This document shows positions 1-8,262 of a stretch of DNA of 64,000 bases, one piece after another (position 1 is the stretch's first letter; each line of letters opens with the position of its first letter). The stretch is from Henriciella sp. (GTDB lineage: Bacteria > Pseudomonadota > Alphaproteobacteria > Caulobacterales > Hyphomonadaceae). Below the pieces are notes generated by a model. It was given only the letters and a program-made list of their open reading frames with translations, was not told the origin of the DNA and ran no database searches. The stretch lies in NCBI GenBank assembly GCA_013213785.1, contig JABSPZ010000006.1, positions 248,001-312,000 on the forward strand, given 5' to 3'. Both the position numbers and the translations under genes were made by a program.

Positions 1-925
1 CCAGCGGAATGTATAAGTAATCCCTCAACCAGCTCGACAGCGAGATATGCCAACGTCGCCAAAAGTCATCGATTGCAGGACTGGCATATGGATAGTCGAA
101 GTTCTTCGGAATGTAGAACCCGAACCACCGCGCAACGCCAATCGCCATCAAGGAGTAACCCGCAAAATCGAAATAGATGAGCGCGCCAAAGGCCAAGGTC
201 GCGCTGACCAAAGCCATATTGGACCAGGCCGCAAGATCTGTATCCCCTCGGATTTGAGCATCGCCAAACACGGGATCGACGAATTGCGCAAGATTGTCAG
301 CAATCCCTGCTTTGTAAGCAAACCCAAGGGCAAACGCGCGCAGACCCGCAAAGAAAAGCGCGCTGCTAAGCGTCTTCACCCGCTCCATTTGCGGGAAAAA
401 GCTCGCGGCGCGAACGATTGGGCCGGCAACCAGTTGTGGGAAGAAGGCTATGTAAACCGCGACGCGCCGCAGCCGCATCTCCGGTTCCATATCCCCGCGT
501 GCGACGTCAACGATGTAAGAAATCGCTTGGAAGACGTAGAAGCTGATCCCAACAGGAAGCAGAATGTTCAAGGCCGTCCAACCCGGATCTAATCCGATGG
601 TGGCGAGCATCTCGCGGGCACTGTCGGCAAAGAACCCAAAATACTTGAAGACCGCGATGACGGCAAGATTAGCGGAGATGCCCGCTATCAGAGCGAGCCG
701 GCGGTCTCGGTCCCCGACAGGACGCCGCGCCGCGAAAGCTGCAACCGCCCAGCTCACCACAATTACGAAGCCAATCAGGCCGAGGAACCGCCAGTCCCAC
801 CAACCATAAAAGATCGCGCTCGCCCCGAGCAGCAAACTCAGTCGCGCTTCTTTGCCTCGCAGCAGCCAATAGGCGCTGAAGACCAAAGCCAGGAAGGCAA
901 AGAAAATCAGATCCGTGAAAATCAT
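1..925 (-). CDS. MBOAT family O-acyltransferase (AlgI-like), 3' part missing
   Basis: Membrane-bound O-acyltransferase that probably moves acyl groups onto an extracytoplasmic glycan or lipid. About 308 codons are present; the frame runs off the window edge, so the C-terminus is missing. I translated it from the ATG at 925. The protein starts MIFTDLIFFAFLALVFSAYW and is strongly hydrophobic with several membrane segments. It carries the family core DFWRRWHISLSSWLRDYLY just before the edge, whose His is the first of the two MBOAT active-site histidines, and an upstream FFPQLVAGPIVRA block typical of AlgI. The start overlaps the stop of the SGNH gene (ATGA), so the two are translationally coupled and probably work together. 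The acceptor is unknown. Confidence 0.9.
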   Translation of the reverse strand, partial: MIFTDLIFFAFLALVFSAYWLLRGKEARLSLLLGASAIFYGWWDWRFLGLIGFVIVVSWAVAAFAARRPVGDRDRRLALIAGISANLAVIAVFKYFGFFADSAREMLATIGLDPGWTALNILLPVGISFYVFQAISYIVDVARGDMEPEMRLRRVAVYIAFFPQLVAGPIVRAASFFPQMERVKTLSSALFFAGLRAFALGFAYKAGIADNLAQFVDPVFGDAQIRGDTDLAAWSNMALVSATLAFGALIYFDFAGYSLMAIGVARWFGFYIPKNFDYPYASPAIDDFWRRWHISLSSWLRDYLYIPL

Positions 926-1989
926 TGGCCGCGCTCCAAAACTCCGGAGCTAATGATCTGGTCGGCGAGCCAGGAATTGTAGATCGCCGTGCCGCTATCG
1001 AGCAAATGACTTGGGTCGAACCAATGGTTCCCGTTCAACTGCGACATCAATTCATGAGAATTGGGAGAGAAGCAGTCGAAGGCGAAGAGCTCTCCCCCGC
1101 ATAAGCCGTGAACGTAAGCTCTGGCATCCGGGTCAAGAACAGGCGGCTGGTAATAACCGACCGCGCGCGTGCCTTGCGCCAATAGTCTCTTCTGCTGCTG
1201 ATAACGATAAGACCGGATCCATTGTGGCCCTTGGAAGACTTCGGCGGGTGCGATCTTCAAACTAAGCGCTGGATTCGATGTTTCTCGCGGCTCGAATTGC
1301 GCATCATAAGCCGGAACGGCGGTGACATTCGCGGGCTTTTCACCTCTGCCAATCAAACCAACATTCAAAATGTTCAGCGCGGTGTGCAGGCCGAGATAAG
1401 CGCTATCCAGAACGCATCCTTTCAGGCCATCACACGCGCCGCCCAGTATGCCAAACACTGTCCAGCCGGTAGTGGGTAGGTCAAACTGCTCAATCGCGCG
1501 TGTATTGAACTTCGAGTTTCCGAACATGTAGGCAGCGCGATGGTCAAAGTCTTGCGCGACCTCGATGAATACAATGTCCGGCACTTTGCCCGAGAGTTTG
1601 ATAAATTGTTCGAGATGTTGCTCGCGTTCCAACAGAGACGCCGCCTCAATCGACAGGTTCACCACCTGGTGGGGATATCCCTGCTCTCGCAAGGCGATCG
1701 TTAGACGCTCGGGGTCGATGCCGTTTCGCGAGTAGCTCGCGCCCGTAAAGACAATTATTGGCGCGTCAGTCTCACGAACCTCGACCACAGCCGCATTCAC
1801 AAATCGATCAAAGTCGGTGGTTCGACCAATTCCGTATGCAGCTGCGAGGAACTTTATGACAAGGACCGCAAGGACCAAACCGGCGAGAAATGCGCCACCC
1901 GAGAGGGCTTTCGATCCGGCGAAGGGGAGCCTCAATCCGTGCGCTAGTAGCAAACCGAGCGCTGCAATCGCAAAAAAGCTCCAATGCAT
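922..1989 (-). CDS. SGNH-hydrolase-like membrane protein, partner of the MBOAT acyltransferase
   Basis: A 355-residue protein with two N-terminal membrane segments (about 2-20 and 31-52) followed by an extracytoplasmic domain. Residues 83-90 (GASYSRNG) fit the nucleophile block of SGNH/AlgX-like esterases, with Ser85. Near the C-terminus D325-P-S-H328 supplies the Asp-x-x-His block, so the catalytic triad looks intact. Proteins of this kind are commonly encoded beside MBOAT acyltransferases and transfer or remove acyl groups on exopolysaccharide, alginate, cellulose or teichoic acid. The four-base overlap with the MBOAT gene supports a two-component acylation module. Which polymer it acts on cannot be told here, since no polysaccharide synthase is visible before the window edge. 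Confidence 0.7.
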   Translation of the reverse strand: MHWSFFAIAALGLLLAHGLRLPFAGSKALSGGAFLAGLVLAVLVIKFLAAAYGIGRTTDFDRFVNAAVVEVRETDAPIIVFTGASYSRNGIDPERLTIALREQGYPHQVVNLSIEAASLLEREQHLEQFIKLSGKVPDIVFIEVAQDFDHRAAYMFGNSKFNTRAIEQFDLPTTGWTVFGILGGACDGLKGCVLDSAYLGLHTALNILNVGLIGRGEKPANVTAVPAYDAQFEPRETSNPALSLKIAPAEVFQGPQWIRSYRYQQQKRLLAQGTRAVGYYQPPVLDPDARAYVHGLCGGELFAFDCFSPNSHELMSQLNGNHWFDPSHLLDSGTAIYNSWLADQIISSGVLERGQ

Positions 1990-2079
1990 GCGGTCAATCC
2001 TCTAACGCCTCAAAAAGGCACGACGCCTCTTATTCGCCTAATTAGAAGCAAACCTCTTGCCAATTCGCGTACGAGGCGA

Positions 2080-2685
2080 CTAGTCCGACGCCTCTGGAGC
2101 GTTTTCGGCCATCGCGCGCATCATAAAGAGCGGGATTGAGCCTCGCTCCGTCATCACCCAATCCAACGGCACGTCATGCGGTTCCGCAGGAACCTCTTCC
2201 ACTTCTTGCCCAAAATAGGCGAGCCCGCAGACAAAGACTCGGCCCTGATCTCGCAAGCGCGTTAGGGCGCGATCATAGTGGCCTTTACCATAGCCAAGCC
2301 GGTTCCCATTGCGGTCAAAGCCGAGAAGCGGCGTGATGACCAAGGTCGGATGAACCTCCAGCACTTCCGGATTGGGTTCCAGCAAACCGAACGGTCTCTG
2401 CTCCAACATATCGCCGCGCGTATAGGCGCGGTACACCATGCTGCCATCCTCCTGCACGCAGGGCAGCGCTAGCTTGGCCCCTGCCGCAACCAGCTTACCC
2501 ATCAAGGGCTTTGGATCGATCTCACTGCCAATCGGCAAATACAGCGCGACAGTCGGCCCATAGCGCTCAAACAGCTTCATCGGAAACTTGTCCGCCAGCG
2601 TTTCGCCCGCGTCTGGATCGCGAGCGGCAAGCTCTTCGCGGCGTTCTTTCAAAGCCGTGCGGAGGAGGTCTTTTTCTTCGCTCAT
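2080..2685 (-). CDS. fau: 5-formyltetrahydrofolate cyclo-ligase
   Basis: Cytoplasmic enzyme (methenyltetrahydrofolate synthetase) that uses ATP to convert 5-formyl-THF to 5,10-methenyl-THF, returning a storage or inhibitory folate to one-carbon metabolism. The length of 201 residues is normal. The family signature GYGKGHYDR is at 131-139 and the LPIGSEIDP folate-binding segment at 50-58. The start overlaps the ftsY stop (ATGA), so it is the third gene of mtaB-ftsY-fau. In many alphaproteobacteria fau lies beside zapA and 6S RNA instead; here zapA is 35 kb away. About 90 bp separate it from the SGNH gene downstream, so that pair may have its own promoter. Confidence 0.93.
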   Translation of the reverse strand: MSEEKDLLRTALKERREELAARDPDAGETLADKFPMKLFERYGPTVALYLPIGSEIDPKPLMGKLVAAGAKLALPCVQEDGSMVYRAYTRGDMLEQRPFGLLEPNPEVLEVHPTLVITPLLGFDRNGNRLGYGKGHYDRALTRLRDQGRVFVCGLAYFGQEVEEVPAEPHDVPLDWVMTERGSIPLFMMRAMAENAPEASD

Positions 2686-4232
2686 GCAGGTTCTGGCTCT
2701 TCAACCGGCATATCCGCGAGGCCGACCAAGGCGCGCGCATAGGCCTGCGCCGAGAACGGTTGTAGGTCCTCGGCCTTCTCACCAACGCCAACAAAATGGA
2801 TCGGCAGAGCGTGGGCTTCCGCGATCGCCACGAGGACACCACCCTTCGCCGTTCCGTCGAGCTTGGTCATAACGACGCCGCTGACATCGGCTGTATGACG
2901 GAACGCTTCAACTTGGCTCAGCGCGTTCTGGCCGACCGTGGCATCGAGCACCAGGATCACATCGTGCGGCGCTTCGGGATCTAGCTTGCGCGTCACGCGG
3001 ACGATTTTAGCCAGCTCCGCCATCAGCTCAGTCTTATTTTGCAAACGCCCTGCTGTGTCGACGAGGACTAAGTCGAGATCTTCAGCTTTGGCTTTCTCGA
3101 TTGCCTCATAGACGAGGCCCGCCGCATCCGCGCCAGGCTCTTTAGCAAGCACCGGGATACCTGCTCGCTCACCCCAAACGGTCAGTTGCTCAATCGCAGC
3201 AGCCCGAAACGTGTCCCCCGCCACAAGCAGCGCTTTCGCGCCTTGTTCCTGGAGTTTAGAGGCAATCTTACCAATCGTGGTGGTTTTTCCGGATCCATTC
3301 ACGCCGACAAACAAAACGACACGTGGCCGAGACCCATCGGAGAAGTCTACGATTTGCTCGCGCGGAGACATAATCGCTTCGATCTCATCAGCAAGCGCGC
3401 GTTTAATCTCATCCCCGGTGACATCCTTGTCCATGCGGGTTTTGGCCAAGTTCTGAACGATACGGGCGGAGACCTTTCCGCCCATATCGGAGGTGAGGAG
3501 AATGTCTTCCAAGTCCTCAAGCGCATCATCATCGAGCTTGCGCTGGGTGAACAAGCTGGTGATCGAATTGCCCATTTTCGAGCTTGATTTGGCAAGCCCC
3601 GAAGAAAGCTTTGAGAAAAAGCCGGGCTCGGCGACTTCCGCATAAGGATCAGGTTCGCCGCGAGCGATTGCGGCCTGGCGCTCTGCCTCACGCCGGGCAC
3701 GTTCTTCAGCGAGTTGTTGTCGCAGCGCTTCATCCGCGCGGCGTTGTTCGAGCAAGGCAAGCTCAGCTTTTGCTTTCTCTTCCTCAGCCCGGCGAGCTGC
3801 TTCAGCTTGCCGCGCGGCCTCCGCTTCGGCGGCCAGGCGTTCAGCTTCGGCTTTGGCGCGCTCGGCTTCCTCGGCTGCAGCGGCATCCGCTTCCGCGCGT
3901 TGTCGTGCCGCTTCTGCTTCTTGCTCTGCCTTAAGGCGCGCCGCTTCGCGTTCTTCAGCTTCTTGAGCAAGACGCGCAGCCTCAGCTTCTGCCTCTGCGG
4001 CTTCGCGTTTTTGACGCTCTTCCCAGGCGCGGTTGGCTTCAGCAACTTTGCGCTCAATCTCAGTCTGTTCTTCAGCTTTACGAGCCGCCTCTTCTTCGGC
4101 GAGCTTAGCCGCTTCCGCTTCGGCGGCCTGCTTCGCTTCAAGCTCTTCCGCGGACAGCTCTGGGGCTTCCATTTCTGCGCCGGCTTGGAGCGCTTCTTCT
4201 TTTTTCTTTTTCTTGCCGAACCACAGGATCAT
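2682..4232 (-). CDS. ftsY: Signal recognition particle receptor FtsY
   Basis: SRP receptor GTPase that docks ribosome-SRP complexes at the inner membrane for co-translational insertion. The 516 residues form a long charged A domain (about 1-200, Ala/Glu/Arg-rich coiled coil after the basic start MILWFGKKKKK) and a complete NG domain. Walker A is G310-VNGSGKT, followed by DTAGR and TKLDGTAKGG. The A domain is low complexity, and this is why long open frames appear on both other frames and on the opposite strand of this stretch. The start overlaps the mtaB stop (ATGA) and has GAGG about eight bases upstream; the stop overlaps fau. Identification is secure. Confidence 0.97.
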   Translation of the reverse strand: MILWFGKKKKKEEALQAGAEMEAPELSAEELEAKQAAEAEAAKLAEEEAARKAEEQTEIERKVAEANRAWEERQKREAAEAEAEAARLAQEAEEREAARLKAEQEAEAARQRAEADAAAAEEAERAKAEAERLAAEAEAARQAEAARRAEEEKAKAELALLEQRRADEALRQQLAEERARREAERQAAIARGEPDPYAEVAEPGFFSKLSSGLAKSSSKMGNSITSLFTQRKLDDDALEDLEDILLTSDMGGKVSARIVQNLAKTRMDKDVTGDEIKRALADEIEAIMSPREQIVDFSDGSRPRVVLFVGVNGSGKTTTIGKIASKLQEQGAKALLVAGDTFRAAAIEQLTVWGERAGIPVLAKEPGADAAGLVYEAIEKAKAEDLDLVLVDTAGRLQNKTELMAELAKIVRVTRKLDPEAPHDVILVLDATVGQNALSQVEAFRHTADVSGVVMTKLDGTAKGGVLVAIAEAHALPIHFVGVGEKAEDLQPFSAQAYARALVGLADMPVEEPEPA

Positions 4233-5506
4233 AAAGCGACCGCCTCTAGTCTTGTCTTATCATGTCCGATTATCCTCGCCCGAACGGGGCGTCCAGCCTC
4301 ACTACTGATCTCGTCAAATCGGACGGGCGTAAAATCTGATAGACGCCCTTGGTTTCCGCGCTCGACCAAAACCTCGGTTTCCCAACCCACTCGGGTATCG
4401 AGATGCTTAACAAGCGTGGCAGCACCAGCAACTCTTAGCCTCGCCGCGCGCTTTTTGATCACAGCCTTTTCAAGTTGTGGCATGCGCGCAGCGGGCGTGC
4501 CGGGTCGCGGGCTGTACGGAAACGCGTGGAGAAACGCAATCTCGCACTCCTCGATGAGGCGGAGCGAGTTTTCGAACGCCGCTTCCGTTTCCGTCGGGAA
4601 GCCCGCAATGATGTCGGCGCCGATCGCGATCTCCGGACGGATGGCACGCAAGCGCTCAGCAAGTTGAATCGCTTGCTCGCGCGAGTGACGTCGCTTCATG
4701 CGCTTCAGCATGAGATTGTCACCATGTTGCAGGCTGAGATGCATGAATGGCGCGATCCGAGGATCCGCCATCGTTTCGAACAAAGCCTCATCCATCTCAA
4801 TCGCATCGATTGAGGAAATACGAAGCTGCTTCAGCTCGGGCACCAGTTTCAGGATGCGCTGAACCAGGTTTCCGAGCTGCGGTGCGCCGGGCAGGTCTGC
4901 GCCCCATGAGGTCAGGTCAACGCCGGTCAACACGACCTCATAATGGCCAGTCTCTACCAGTCGCTGGATCATGCGAACCACTTCGCCGGCCGGAACTGAG
5001 CGCGAGTTTCCGCGGCCGTATGGTATGATGCAAAACGTGCAACGATGATCGCAGCCATTCTGAACCTGGACATAGGCACGCGCGCGGCCATCCATACCGT
5101 CGATCAGATGCCCGGCGGTCTCTTCGACCGACATGATGTCATTCACGCGGATCTTTTCTGTCCCGCCTAGGAGATCAACTGGCTGCCAGGTTTCGGCCTG
5201 CATCTTTTCGTGATTGCCGATCACCCGTGTGACCTCGGGCATCTCAGCGAACATCTCAGCATCGATTTGAGCAGCGCAGCCGGTAACGATGACGGGCGCA
5301 TCCGGGTTGTCTTTTGCGGCACGGCGAATGGTCTGGCGCGCTGTCCGGACCGCCTCGGCGGTAACGGCGCACGTATTGACGATAATCGCGCCTTCGAGAC
5401 CTGCTTTGTCTGCATGACCGCGCATAACCTCGCTCTCGTAGCTGTTGAGACGACAGCCAAGCGTTATGACCTGCGAGGGTCTAGAGGGTGGTTTAGGGGC
5501 GGACAT
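4229..5506 (-). CDS. mtaB: tRNA (t6A37) methylthiotransferase MtaB
   Basis: Radical-SAM enzyme that adds a methylthio group to N6-threonylcarbamoyladenosine at tRNA position 37, making ms2t6A. I start it at the ATG at 5506 (425 residues, MSAPKPPSRP), because the conserved N-terminal UPF0004 domain begins a few residues later (ITLGCRLNSYES). The frame is open to 5584, but that longer version would run into the promoter of the divergent gene. The radical-SAM cluster motif is NGCDHRCTFCIIPYGRG (CxxxCxxC); a TRAM-like domain closes the protein. The GCRLN...YES signature separates MtaB from MiaB and RimO. First gene of mtaB-ftsY-fau. Confidence 0.92.
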   Translation of the reverse strand: MSAPKPPSRPSQVITLGCRLNSYESEVMRGHADKAGLEGAIIVNTCAVTAEAVRTARQTIRRAAKDNPDAPVIVTGCAAQIDAEMFAEMPEVTRVIGNHEKMQAETWQPVDLLGGTEKIRVNDIMSVEETAGHLIDGMDGRARAYVQVQNGCDHRCTFCIIPYGRGNSRSVPAGEVVRMIQRLVETGHYEVVLTGVDLTSWGADLPGAPQLGNLVQRILKLVPELKQLRISSIDAIEMDEALFETMADPRIAPFMHLSLQHGDNLMLKRMKRRHSREQAIQLAERLRAIRPEIAIGADIIAGFPTETEAAFENSLRLIEECEIAFLHAFPYSPRPGTPAARMPQLEKAVIKKRAARLRVAGAATLVKHLDTRVGWETEVLVERGNQGRLSDFTPVRFDEISSEAGRPVRARIIGHDKTRLEAVAL

Positions 5507-5608
5507 TGTTGCGGGGCATATCGCGTCACAGGCCCGTAAGAGCAAGGGGTGATTGACTGTTTGCGTATGTGAGTGTCCAATCACTTATTAGATAGAAAGA
5601 GATTTACG

Positions 5609-5953
5609 ATGCTTGGCGTTATGATGCTGCTCTCATTTGTATTCCCGCTCGCGGGTGTTTTGATGATCCGTCGATACGCATGGATCGCCGCATGGGCTGC
5701 GATGGCAGCAATCGTCGCGGCACCGGTCATCTATAAGTTGGTCACGCAAACTTATGACCCCATGGGTTGGGGCTTCACCCTCGTTCTCGTGATCCTACCG
5801 GCCGCGATTGGCGCAGCGCTGGGCGCTGCAATCACAGCCTTTAGGCGCTGGCGATCAGGACCAGGCGATTTGACGACACTGAATATCTCGCTGGCCGCGT
5901 TTTTCAGCATCACATCTGTGGGATTTGCGCTTCTGGCAGCGTCTGATTTTTAG
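5609..5953 (+). CDS. Small membrane protein of unknown function
   Basis: A 114-residue hydrophobic protein with about four predicted membrane segments (MLGVMMLLSFVFPLAGVLMI at the start, then segments near 25-42, 57-76 and 93-110) and a short basic loop FRRWRSGPGD. I chose the ATG at 5609 because AGAAAGAG lies about eight bases before it; an in-frame GTG at 5573 would add 12 residues of poor quality. It is transcribed divergently from mtaB and convergently with the EEP-family gene, so it is a single-gene unit. I do not recognise the family. Confidence 0.6.
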   Translation: MLGVMMLLSFVFPLAGVLMIRRYAWIAAWAAMAAIVAAPVIYKLVTQTYDPMGWGFTLVLVILPAAIGAALGAAITAFRRWRSGPGDLTTLNISLAAFFSITSVGFALLAASDF

Positions 5954-5960
5954 GCGCGGC

Positions 5961-6932
5961 TCAGTCTTTGCGGCGGAACCGAGCTAGGACTGGATAGTGA
6001 TCAGACCCAATCGGTTCGAGGACTCGCGTTTCAACGAGCTCTAAATCATCCGAAAACATGATGTGATCGATCGGAATGCCAAACGGACCAAACGGCACGG
6101 GCCAGGTACGGGAGAGGCGAGGATCTCCGGCGCGTTTGCCGGGAAGGTCTCGGAAAGTTGGTGTCCAGGGCGACAGGTTGAAATCCCCCATCAGGATAAA
6201 GCTTTCTGAGCCCGCCGCAACCTCGCCCGCAATATCGAGAAGAGTGTTCCGGGTTTGCAGGCCTCTCGGGGACACCGGCGTCATGGCGTGGGTCGCGACA
6301 AGCCGAGTCCCTTCAAATGCTCCATCCAGGTCGGCCATAATATAGGCGCGACGGGCTGTACTATCCGGGAGAACGCGATCCTGAAATGCCAAGGGCTCGT
6401 TGGTCGCCAGCGTCAGTGCCTCACCCATATAGCGGTCCATGTTCCCGGTGGCCGTATGGATCAAATGCTCATAGCTGCCAAACGCTGATTTGTACCGCGG
6501 ATAGCGGACCAAATTGATCGCCTCATTCACTCCCACCACGTCCGCTTCTTCTTCAGCGGCGAGTTTAAGGAGATTTAGCATTGCATCGGGACGGCCAAAC
6601 ACATTGGCCGTAATCACCGTCAAACACTTTGAGGGACCACACTCACTTTGAGACGGCACAACCGACTTTGAAAAAGTGACAAACGGCAACGCCGCCATGA
6701 GTGTTAGCGCCGCTCCAGCGCCGGCGATTTTTGGATCGTAGCGCGCCAGAAAGAACGACACGATAAGCCCCCCCACCAAGATATGGGGCAGAAAGCTCGC
6801 GACCATTTCGAGCAAAAAGAGGCCTGGGATAAATTGCGCCAATATGGTCAGCAGAACGCCGCCATAGATCGTAAAACTCACCAACAAAAATGCGTTCAGC
6901 GCATTTGGAGAAGCACGGCGTTTGAGGGTCAT
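5961..6932 (-). CDS. Membrane-anchored endonuclease/exonuclease/phosphatase (EEP) family protein
   Basis: The 323 residues start with three membrane segments (about 13-35, 45-65, 70-88) and continue with an EEP (DNase I/sphingomyelinase-like) domain. Visible metal and catalytic motifs are LTVITANVFGR (Asn), VVGVNEA (Glu), LMGDFNLSPWT (Asp, Asn), PIDHI and GSDHYPV (Asp, His), so the active site looks complete. The topology probably places the domain in the periplasm. The substrate (phosphodiester or phospholipid headgroup) cannot be inferred. It starts six bases after the dapF stop and is probably co-transcribed with dapF. Confidence 0.82.
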   Translation of the reverse strand: MTLKRRASPNALNAFLLVSFTIYGGVLLTILAQFIPGLFLLEMVASFLPHILVGGLIVSFFLARYDPKIAGAGAALTLMAALPFVTFSKSVVPSQSECGPSKCLTVITANVFGRPDAMLNLLKLAAEEEADVVGVNEAINLVRYPRYKSAFGSYEHLIHTATGNMDRYMGEALTLATNEPLAFQDRVLPDSTARRAYIMADLDGAFEGTRLVATHAMTPVSPRGLQTRNTLLDIAGEVAAGSESFILMGDFNLSPWTPTFRDLPGKRAGDPRLSRTWPVPFGPFGIPIDHIMFSDDLELVETRVLEPIGSDHYPVLARFRRKD

Positions 6933-6938
6933 GCGGGT

Positions 6939-7748
6939 CTAGACTGTGAAACTCTCTTCGAGTTCCACTGGACCAGTCATGATGACGTGATCCGTCGCTT
7001 CATCCCAATGGATAAACAAATCGCCCCCATCGAGGATCAGCTTGGCTTTACGTTCGGTCTTGCCAGCTCTCGCCGCACAGACGAGCGCCGCGCAGGCGCC
7101 GGTGCCACAGGCTTTTGTCAGACCTGCGCCGCGTTCCCAAACACGAAGCCGGATCGTTGTGCGATCTATGATCTGCGCGAACCCAACATTGGTGCCTTCC
7201 GGGAAAGTCGGATGCCATTCAACCAGCGGACCGATCGCGGGAATATCATAGGCGTCGACATCATCGACGAAGAAGACCGCATGCGGATTGCCCATACTCA
7301 CGACGGCCGGCATATAGAGATAAGGATCGTCCACCGGCCCAATTTTCACATCGACGCCGCGCACATCCATCTTTTCTGAGAGCGGAATGTCTTCCCAGCC
7401 CAAGAGAGGTGAGCCCATATCGACGCTGACAAGGCCTGCTTCGGCACGCGCACCCTTCAAAAGGTCGGCTTCGGTTTGGATGCGAACTTCGTCTTTGCCG
7501 CTCTCCTCCAGAAGCAGATGCGCGACGGCCCGCGTGCCATTGCCGCAAGCTTTTACTTCGCTGCCATCGGCATTCCAGAAGCGTAGAAAAGCATCCGCAC
7601 GCAGATCGTTTTCGATCGCCATGATCTGATCGGCTTTCATGCTGGCCGCGATCTCACGCAATTGTTCTTCGGATGGCGCAAATTTCCCCTCGCGCGCGTC
7701 AAACACGGCGAAGGCGTTGCCTGCTCCATTCATCTTCCAAATGCGCAT
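6939..7748 (-). CDS. dapF: Diaminopimelate epimerase
   Basis: Converts LL- to meso-diaminopimelate for lysine and peptidoglycan synthesis. I start at the ATG at 7748 (269 residues, MRIWKMNGAGNAF) because it has AGAGGA four bases upstream and matches the family start; the frame is open to 7865 but the extra 39 residues are not family sequence and overlap the upstream gene. Both catalytic cysteines are present: C68 in ACGNGTR and C214 in KACGTGACA. MNGAGN (6-11) and GNPHAVFFV are conserved substrate-binding segments. It is followed closely by the EEP gene and is a few kb from mtaB-ftsY, a neighbourhood common in alphaproteobacteria. Confidence 0.95.
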   Translation of the reverse strand: MRIWKMNGAGNAFAVFDAREGKFAPSEEQLREIAASMKADQIMAIENDLRADAFLRFWNADGSEVKACGNGTRAVAHLLLEESGKDEVRIQTEADLLKGARAEAGLVSVDMGSPLLGWEDIPLSEKMDVRGVDVKIGPVDDPYLYMPAVVSMGNPHAVFFVDDVDAYDIPAIGPLVEWHPTFPEGTNVGFAQIIDRTTIRLRVWERGAGLTKACGTGACAALVCAARAGKTERKAKLILDGGDLFIHWDEATDHVIMTGPVELEESFTV

Positions 7749-7809
7749 TGGATCCTCTGAACTTATCCCCGGACGTGACATAGTCTCAGAGACGGCCGAT
7801 TGAAAGACT

Positions 7810-8217
7810 TTACTTTGGCAAGCGTGTGGCACTGAGCCAGGCGCCTGATTGGATAATCGCCGCAATCATAAGCAAAATTTGCGCGGACCAATGGTTGATG
7901 ATGAAAGCGCCAATGCCGGCCGCAATCGAATACCAGTGTAAGCGCGGGTCACTCATCAAGCTGCCCGCGAGCCGGCGTTTGGCTTCGATCGTCGCCAAAT
8001 TCACATTCGCCCAGACCCGGTTCATTCCAGGCGGTCCGAAGACATCTTGGAGATCCTGCGGGTCAGTGACGCCAGACAGTTCAGCAAGTTCTCTGACACC
8101 GGTATGACCAAACTCCACGCGTTGGCGCAGCTGCATGGTCTGAACCAGCCGAATAAACGCCGAGATCATTGTCGCGAGCGCGATAGAGACAAGCGGGAGA
8201 CCGGAAAGCGTGGACAT
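7810..8217 (-). CDS. Hypothetical membrane protein with two to three membrane segments
   Basis: 135 residues: an N-terminal hydrophobic segment (STLSGLPLVSIALATMISAF), a hydrophilic middle of about 70 residues rich in charged and Gln/Asn residues, and a C-terminal hydrophobic pair (HWYSIAAGIGAFIINHW, AQILLMIAAIIQSGAW). It lies on the same strand between the mesaconyl-CoA hydratase gene and dapF, 61 bases before dapF. No recognisable domain. Coding status is supported by normal codon use and by the absence of a better frame on either strand. Confidence 0.6.
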   Translation of the reverse strand: MSTLSGLPLVSIALATMISAFIRLVQTMQLRQRVEFGHTGVRELAELSGVTDPQDLQDVFGPPGMNRVWANVNLATIEAKRRLAGSLMSDPRLHWYSIAAGIGAFIINHWSAQILLMIAAIIQSGAWLSATRLPK

Positions 8218-8262
8218 CTAACCCATATAGGACAGAGCGAAGCGTTCTAAAAGGACACGAGC

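Noticed and set aside
47-809. Plus-strand open frames of 181 and 81 codons
   Set aside because: They lie opposite the MBOAT gene, whose translated minus-strand frame is unbroken and has clear family motifs.
3347-4667. Long frames of 264 (minus) and 317 (plus) codons over ftsY
   Set aside because: They arise from the low-complexity Ala/Glu/Arg coding of the FtsY A domain and are almost pure repeats of one or two residue types, with no start signals.
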